Of a stretch of 64,000 nt of DNA, positions 62,651 through 64,000 are shown one piece after another. Positions within the stretch are counted from its first letter, which is position 1. Each line of letters starts with the position of its first letter. The notes beneath the pieces were generated by a model. The model made no database searches, had not been told where the DNA came from, and saw nothing but the letters and a program-made list of their open reading frames with translations. Source of the DNA: Bradyrhizobiaceae bacterium Ga0074131 (GTDB taxonomy: Bacteria; Pseudomonadota; Alphaproteobacteria; Rhizobiales; Xanthobacteraceae); assembly GCA_001464035.1 (NCBI GenBank), contig LNEC01000012.1:124001-188000 (forward strand), in the 5' to 3' direction. A program made the position numbers and the translations under genes.

Positions 62651-64000
62651 TCAATGGAGCGGCAGTCCGACGCTGTGGAGCGCATCGACCACCCGGTCGC
62701 AATAGGATTGCGGCAGCGGCGGCAGGCCGCGCTGGACGTCGGAGATCGTCAGCTCCGGATAGTCCTCCCGCAGTGCGGTAACGCTGCGACGGGCTTCCGA
62801 TTCATCCCCGATCAGCACATAAGCGGGGCACAGGGTGCGATGGATCCAGGTCGCCGACGGATGCTCGGCCAGCGCGCGCCGCTGCCAATGGGCGGCGTCG
62901 GAGTAACGGCCGGACTCGAAATACGCGCATCCGATGCCGACCATGCTGTTGAATGCGAGACTGTCGTTCGGCGCGAGGTCGAGCGCTATCTTGAGCCGCT
63001 CGATCCCCGAATCGGCATCGCCGTTATAGACATCGAGCCATCCGCTGCGGCTCCAGGCCCAGGCCGACCCGCCATCGATCGAAAGCGCCTTGCGGATCGT
63101 CAGTTCCGCTGCTTCGAGGTCGTTGAGGAAGGTGAGGGCGTTGCCGAGAACGGCGAGCACGGTGGCGTCTCCGCCCAGCATCTGGGCTTTCCGCGTCAAT
63201 TCGGCGCTTCGCGCGCGATCCTCGTTCGGCGCTGTGGCGAAATGATAGACCAGGCGTTGACCATAGGCCCAGGCCGCAAGCGCGGTCGCCAGCGCATTGT
63301 CGGGATCATGGTCCATCGCGCGTTCCAGCAGATCCAGCGCTTGCGCATTGCCCTCGGCATTGAGCGAAAGCACGCAGGGCATCGCCCGCAGCGCCATATC
63401 GTGCGGACTCAAATCGGCCTCCGGTTTGCGGCTGGCACGATCGATTTCCGCCAGGCGCAGGCATGGTTGCATCGCCGCGACGATTCTGGTGGCCAGATGC
63501 TCGTCGACGGCGGCGTCATGACCAAACGCGCCATCGGCACGATACGCTGTCAGATGGCGGCCGGTTTCGGCGTCGACCAGCCGGAAGGTCAGGCGTGTTT
63601 GCCGGTCCGATCCGCTGATGGCGCCGATCAGGTGATAGCGCGCCGCGCCGGCTTGCCGGACAACGGCGGCGCCGGCCCGCGTTAAAGCGGCCGCAAGCTC
63701 ATCGGCGATGCCGAGCGCGACGTCGCTGTGTTCCAAGGGGGCGTCGATCCGGCTCAGCGACACGGTGGGTCGGTCGCGGCTTGGGATTGAAAAAGACGGC
63801 ATCGACGTCAGTGCCTCGGTGAAGACGGCCTGCCGCTTCGCGGTCTGCGACGGTGTTTCGCCGAAACGGCGGCGATACTCGACGGAAAACCGCCCGCAAT
63901 GCAGGAGTCCGCAGCGCTCGGCGACATCCATCACTTTGGTCTCGGGAATGCCCTGCAGCAGTTCGCGGCGTGCGTTCTCGAATCGGAAATCTCGAAGAGC
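62651..64000 (-). CDS. AraC-HTH, TolB-like and TPR regulator (5' end beyond window)
   Basis: The open frame runs from the window end. The visible N-part has the second AraC helix-turn-helix (KVMDVAERCGLLHCGRFSVEYRRRFGETPSQT, about 22-53 of 449 visible residues). Then follow a TolB-like segment (GIADELAAALTRAGAAVVR; YHLIGAISGSDRQTRLTFRLVD) and several TPR units to the C-terminus. AraC sensors with C-terminal TPR are known as large regulators. It shares its TolB-like/TPR half with the cyclase at 26358. The target is unknown. Confidence 0.82.
   Translation of the reverse strand, partial: ALRDFRFENARRELLQGIPETKVMDVAERCGLLHCGRFSVEYRRRFGETPSQTAKRQAVFTEALTSMPSFSIPSRDRPTVSLSRIDAPLEHSDVALGIADELAAALTRAGAAVVRQAGAARYHLIGAISGSDRQTRLTFRLVDAETGRHLTAYRADGAFGHDAAVDEHLATRIVAAMQPCLRLAEIDRASRKPEADLSPHDMALRAMPCVLSLNAEGNAQALDLLERAMDHDPDNALATALAAWAYGQRLVYHFATAPNEDRARSAELTRKAQMLGGDATVLAVLGNALTFLNDLEAAELTIRKALSIDGGSAWAWSRSGWLDVYNGDADSGIERLKIALDLAPNDSLAFNSMVGIGCAYFESGRYSDAAHWQRRALAEHPSATWIHRTLCPAYVLIGDESEARRSVTALREDYPELTISDVQRGLPPLPQSYCDRVVDALHSVGLPLH

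Overview
The window looks like a chromosome segment of a GC-rich alphaproteobacterium of the Bradyrhizobium/Rhodopseudomonas type. The reasons are the many ABC-transporter and CoA-ligase catabolic operons, ATGA stop/start overlaps, caa3-type oxidase genes, and long inverted-repeat intergenic elements of a style common in that group. This assignment is inferred from gene content; there is no rRNA or other taxonomic marker gene, and I saw no tRNA, CRISPR array or transposase.

Region 1 (1-19.9 kb) is best read as a nicotinate catabolic locus with reductive, Eubacterium barkeri-like chemistry. It holds a two-subunit nicotinate hydroxylase (nicA/nicB-like, molybdopterin large subunit with a C-terminal cytochrome c), a 6-hydroxynicotinate reductase, an ApbE-fold UPF0280 protein, an AA_synth-family protein, a complete LIV-type ABC importer, a MarR regulator, an enamidase, a ferredoxin-NADP reductase, a beta-hydroxyacid dehydrogenase and an IlvD/Edd-type dehydratase. 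Three similar palindromes (core TTYGYATACRAA) lie in the two divergent intergenic regions, nicA/hnr and enamidase/fpr, and suggest one repressor. A phospholipase D gene that looks lower in GC sits inside the locus.

Region 2 (20.4-26.1 kb, minus strand) is a terminal-oxidase operon: CtaG-type assembly factor, triheme cytochrome c, lipoprotein subunit II with CuA and heme c, fused subunit I-III, and a small membrane protein. Region 3 (26.4-31.6 kb) holds an adenylate-cyclase/TolB-like/TPR protein, a PAP2-superfamily protein with a (GGA)11 N-terminus, and a subtilisin-family peptidase.

Region 4 (31.8-35.4 kb) is a nitrate/taurine-type ABC transporter lacking its binding protein, followed by a NicX-like 2,5-dihydroxypyridine dioxygenase. 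A lone binding protein of the matching type lies at 17.1 kb.

Region 5 (35.4-55.7 kb) looks like a CoA-dependent aromatic pathway centred on a fused flavin monooxygenase/old-yellow-enzyme protein of the 2-aminobenzoyl-CoA (salicylyl-CoA) type. Around it are a 2-aminobenzoate-CoA-ligase-like enzyme, RidA, SDR, enoyl-CoA hydratase, a CoA-ligase/acyl-CoA-dehydrogenase operon, a kynurenine-formamidase-like hydrolase, two paralogous cupins, a LIV-type binding protein, and MarR and AraC regulators. Six copies of a motif close to CTTTARGTWTAAAAT sit at its promoters and suggest one regulon.

Region 6 (55.9-64 kb) has an HU-like protein with a clear terminator, a Baeyer-Villiger-type monooxygenase with an SDR, a 1106-residue single-chain biotin-dependent acyl-CoA carboxylase, and an AraC-HTH/TolB-like/TPR regulator cut by the window edge.
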